From positions 62,001 to 126,000 of the forward strand of contig CALVBT010000001.1 in the NCBI GenBank assembly GCA_944325885.1: DNA of 64,000 bases. Reading direction: 5' to 3'. The position numbers and the translations under genes were made by a program. This stretch comes from Candidatus Gastranaerophilales bacterium (lineage in GTDB: Bacteria > Cyanobacteriota > Vampirovibrionia > Gastranaerophilales > Gastranaerophilaceae). Under the pieces are notes generated by a model, which was not told where the DNA came from, made no database searches, and saw nothing but the letters and a program-made list of their open reading frames with translations. Shown here piece after piece: positions 62,251 through 64,000 of the stretch. Within the stretch, counting starts at the first letter, position 1. The number at the start of each line of letters is the position of its first letter.

Positions 62251-62886
62251 ATGACAAAAGAAGTTTCAATATTAAATACAAAAGGAAGTGCAGTTGGCCA
62301 AATCGCTCTTGACGAAAAAGTCTTCGGCGTTGAACCTAACTTGCATGTTATGCACCTTGCTTTAAGACGTCAGTTGAATAACGGCAGAGCAGGCAGTGCA
62401 AATACAAAAACAAGAGCCGAAGTCTCAGGCGGCGGCAGAAAACCATGGAAACAAAAAGGTACAGGTAAAGCTAGAGCCGGTTCTTTGCGTTCACCATTGT
62501 TCGCTGGCGGCGGCGTTATCTTCGGACCAAAACCGAGAGATTACAGTTTTGCTATGCCTCAAAAGGCTAGAAGATTGGCTCTTAAATCAGCTTTGTCTGC
62601 TAGAATCGATAACACTGTTTTGGTTAAAGATTTTTCAGAAATCAATGAACCTAAAACAAAATTGATGGCAGAAACTCTTAAAGCTCTTAAAGTTGAAGGT
62701 AAAATTTTAATCATTGCTGATGTAAAAGCAGCAGAAAATGCTTACCTTGAACTGAGCGCAAGAAATTTACCTAACGTAAGAATTATTTTACCTTCTAACT
62801 TGAATGTAAAAGACCTGTTGGAAGCAGATAACGTAATTATTACAGAAGCAGCAATAAATGAAATTACTGAAAGGTTGTCTAAATAA
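62251..62886 (+). CDS. rplD: 50S ribosomal protein L4
   Basis: 211 residues from the ATG at 62251 (GAGG 10 bases upstream). HLALRRQLNNGRAGSANTKT, RAEVSGGGRKPWKQKGTGKA and RAGSLRSPLFAGGGVIFGPKP form the conserved extended loop region of L4. It binds 23S rRNA near the exit tunnel, and in E. coli represses its own operon. The TAA overlaps the rplW ATG. Confidence 0.98.
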   Translation: MTKEVSILNTKGSAVGQIALDEKVFGVEPNLHVMHLALRRQLNNGRAGSANTKTRAEVSGGGRKPWKQKGTGKARAGSLRSPLFAGGGVIFGPKPRDYSFAMPQKARRLALKSALSARIDNTVLVKDFSEINEPKTKLMAETLKALKVEGKILIIADVKAAENAYLELSARNLPNVRIILPSNLNVKDLLEADNVIITEAAINEITERLSK

Positions 62887-63194
62887 TGAGCAGCATGAAA
62901 AACAATACAGAAAGACTGTACGATATCATTAAAAGACCTATCATTACAGAAAAGTCTATGGAAGCAACAACTTTGCAGCAATACACTTTTGAAGTTGTAA
63001 AAGACGCTACAAAGATTGAAATTGCACAAGCAGTCGAATTAGCTTTTCCTGGAAGAAAAGTAAAAAGCGTAAACACTGTGTATATGCCTTCTAAAGCAAA
63101 AAGAGTAGGCTATAGCGCAGGCAGAACTCAATCAGGTAAAAAAGCAATCGTTACCATCGAAGGTGATCCGATTGAAGATCTGATTGGTGCATAG
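62886..63194 (+). CDS. rplW: 50S ribosomal protein L23
   Basis: 102 residues. RLYDIIKRPIITEKSMEATT, QYTFEVVKDATKIEIAQAVE and VKSVNTVYMPSKAKR are typical of L23, which lies at the peptide exit and binds SRP and trigger factor. Overlaps the rplD stop (TAATG). An alternative start (ATG at 62895) would shorten it by three residues. Confidence 0.97.
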   Translation: MSSMKNNTERLYDIIKRPIITEKSMEATTLQQYTFEVVKDATKIEIAQAVELAFPGRKVKSVNTVYMPSKAKRVGYSAGRTQSGKKAIVTIEGDPIEDLIGA

Positions 63195-63274
63195 GTCTTT
63201 TGACCTGAAGACGGATTTTCCGTCTAGTGAGTGACAGAGCATAACGGTGGCAAGTTTAAAGCCGATGGTTATGC
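63193..63274 (+). ncRNA. Three-hairpin spacer between rplW and rplB
   Basis: AGGTC-TTTT-GACCT (63193-63206), AGACGG-N5-CCGTCT (63209-63225) and GCATAAC/GTTATGC (63239-63245 / 63268-63274) with an inner GGC/GCC occur in a row in the 110-base gap. The first hairpin touches the rplW stop. Regulatory or processing function is possible; no T runs are present. Confidence 0.45.
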
Positions 63275-63304
63275 AAAACCCTAAAAGAAACAGGAGCAAA
63301 GAAA

Positions 63305-64000
63305 ATGGGTATAAAGAAAATAAATCCAACTTCACCTGGACAAAGAGGTATGACAAAGAGTGATTTTGCTGAAATCACTGCTTCAAAACCTGAAAAATCC
63401 TTGTTGAAGCCGATTAAAAAAACAGCAGGAAGAAACAACACTGGTAGAATCACTTGTCGTCACAAAGGCGGCGGTGTAAAAAAAGCTTACCGTGTTATTG
63501 ACTTTAAACGTGAAAAATTTGGTGTACCGGCAGTTGTAAAAACTATCGAATACGATCCGAATAGAAATGTAAGAATCTCTTTGGTATTTTATGCTGACGG
63601 TGAAAAAAGATATATCTTAACACCGCAAAACCTTAATGTAGGCGATACTATTATATCCGGCCCGAATGCCGATATTATCACAGGTAACGCTTTGCCGCTG
63701 GAATTGATTCCGTTGGGTACTATGGTTCACAACATAGAAATGATTCCTGGTCGTGGTGCTAAATTGGTCAGAACAGCAGGTGCTGCTGCTCAGTTAATGG
63801 CTAAAGAAGGCAACTACGTTACTATCAAATTACCAAGCTCAGAAATGAGAATGATAAGAAAAGAATGTTTGGCTACAGTCGGTGTATTGGGCAATGCTGA
63901 ACAGAAAAACATGAAAATCGGTAAAGCAGGTCGTAAGAGATACATGGGTATCAGACCTACAGTACGTGGTGTTACAATGAACCCTTGCGATCACCCGCAC
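63305..64000 (+). CDS. rplB: 50S ribosomal protein L2, 5' part (cut by window edge)
   Basis: 232 codons from the ATG at 63305, preceded by CAGGAG. The visible protein carries [80 protein letters not shown] and [18 protein letters not shown], which reaches the catalytic-site-associated region near residue 230. About 40 residues are missing at the C-terminus. It is the fifth gene of the S10 operon. Confidence 0.97.
   Translation, partial: MGIKKINPTSPGQRGMTKSDFAEITASKPEKSLLKPIKKTAGRNNTGRITCRHKGGGVKKAYRVIDFKREKFGVPAVVKTIEYDPNRNVRISLVFYADGEKRYILTPQNLNVGDTIISGPNADIITGNALPLELIPLGTMVHNIEMIPGRGAKLVRTAGAAAQLMAKEGNYVTIKLPSSEMRMIRKECLATVGVLGNAEQKNMKIGKAGRKRYMGIRPTVRGVTMNPCDHPH

Overview
The window is AT-rich and its housekeeping genes look bacterial. 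It most likely comes from a non-photosynthetic gut cyanobacterium of the Vampirovibrionia/Melainabacteria type (Gastranaerophilales-like). Three protein families known mainly from cyanobacteria and plastids occur: a Ycf45-type R3H AAA ATPase (2411-4000), and a Ycf46 AAA protein followed by DUF1257/Ycf35 and DUF2997 (46838-49245). No photosynthesis gene is seen. Metabolism looks fermentative and anaerobic: AdhE, superoxide reductase with ferritin, NIF-type NifU/NifS, an NrdG-like radical-SAM protein and a ferredoxin-rich split glutamate synthase. The lineage is an inference from gene content; no database search was run.

Layout. 1-1460: nuoJ-nuoK-nuoL start (minus). 1562-6903: a TPR protein, the R3H ATPase, a GT8 glycosyltransferase with a small XRE regulator, then ferritin and superoxide reductase. 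6911-12325 (minus): PdxA-like and DUF1537 sugar-acid kinase genes behind a small SSB, then adhE with Rex-like sites. 12603-19576: envelope and small membrane proteins, PnuC, two lineage-type 'SFK' proteins, an AT-rich NERD pair beside tRNA-His, and a YtxH/DUF948/YtxH cluster. 19647-34549: FAD protein, gdhA, a 1168-residue zinc-ribbon/cyclase-like/AAA/TPR protein, leuC, an FkbM methyltransferase and a three-gene glutamate synthase. 34550-35539 has little coding capacity: one 42-codon gene and many structured repeats. 35540-49245: lysA, cdaA, an aldolase, tyrA, a histidine kinase, an ABC ATPase, nifU-nifS, and the Ycf46 module. 49335-58754: NHL protein, gatA, asparaginase, a FlaG-like protein, RqcH and a CHASE2 cyclase-like protein. 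58755-59523 is a second repeat-rich gene-less zone. 60978-64000 is the start of the S10 ribosomal operon (S10-L3-L4-L23-L2).

How the parts fit. Ammonium assimilation is represented by gdhA and the split GOGAT. Redox balance is represented by adhE with putative Rex control, and by the superoxide reductase-ferritin pair. Fe-S assembly (NifU/NifS) would supply the many Fe-S proteins. Both class III cyclase-like proteins have substituted catalytic residues, so they may be sensors or scaffolds rather than enzymes.

Most unusual signals: (a) two orphan terminators, each preceded by a similar C/U-rich stretch, which look like small-RNA genes; (b) modular repeats shared by the two gene-less zones; (c) hairpin-rich spacers throughout the S10 operon; (d) two paralogues with conserved ends and unrelated middles (35540-36289, 51859-52530), plus a FlaG-like protein, with no flagellar genes visible; (e) a candidate Cys/His deamidase-like protein and other proteins carrying an N-terminal SFK-type motif.
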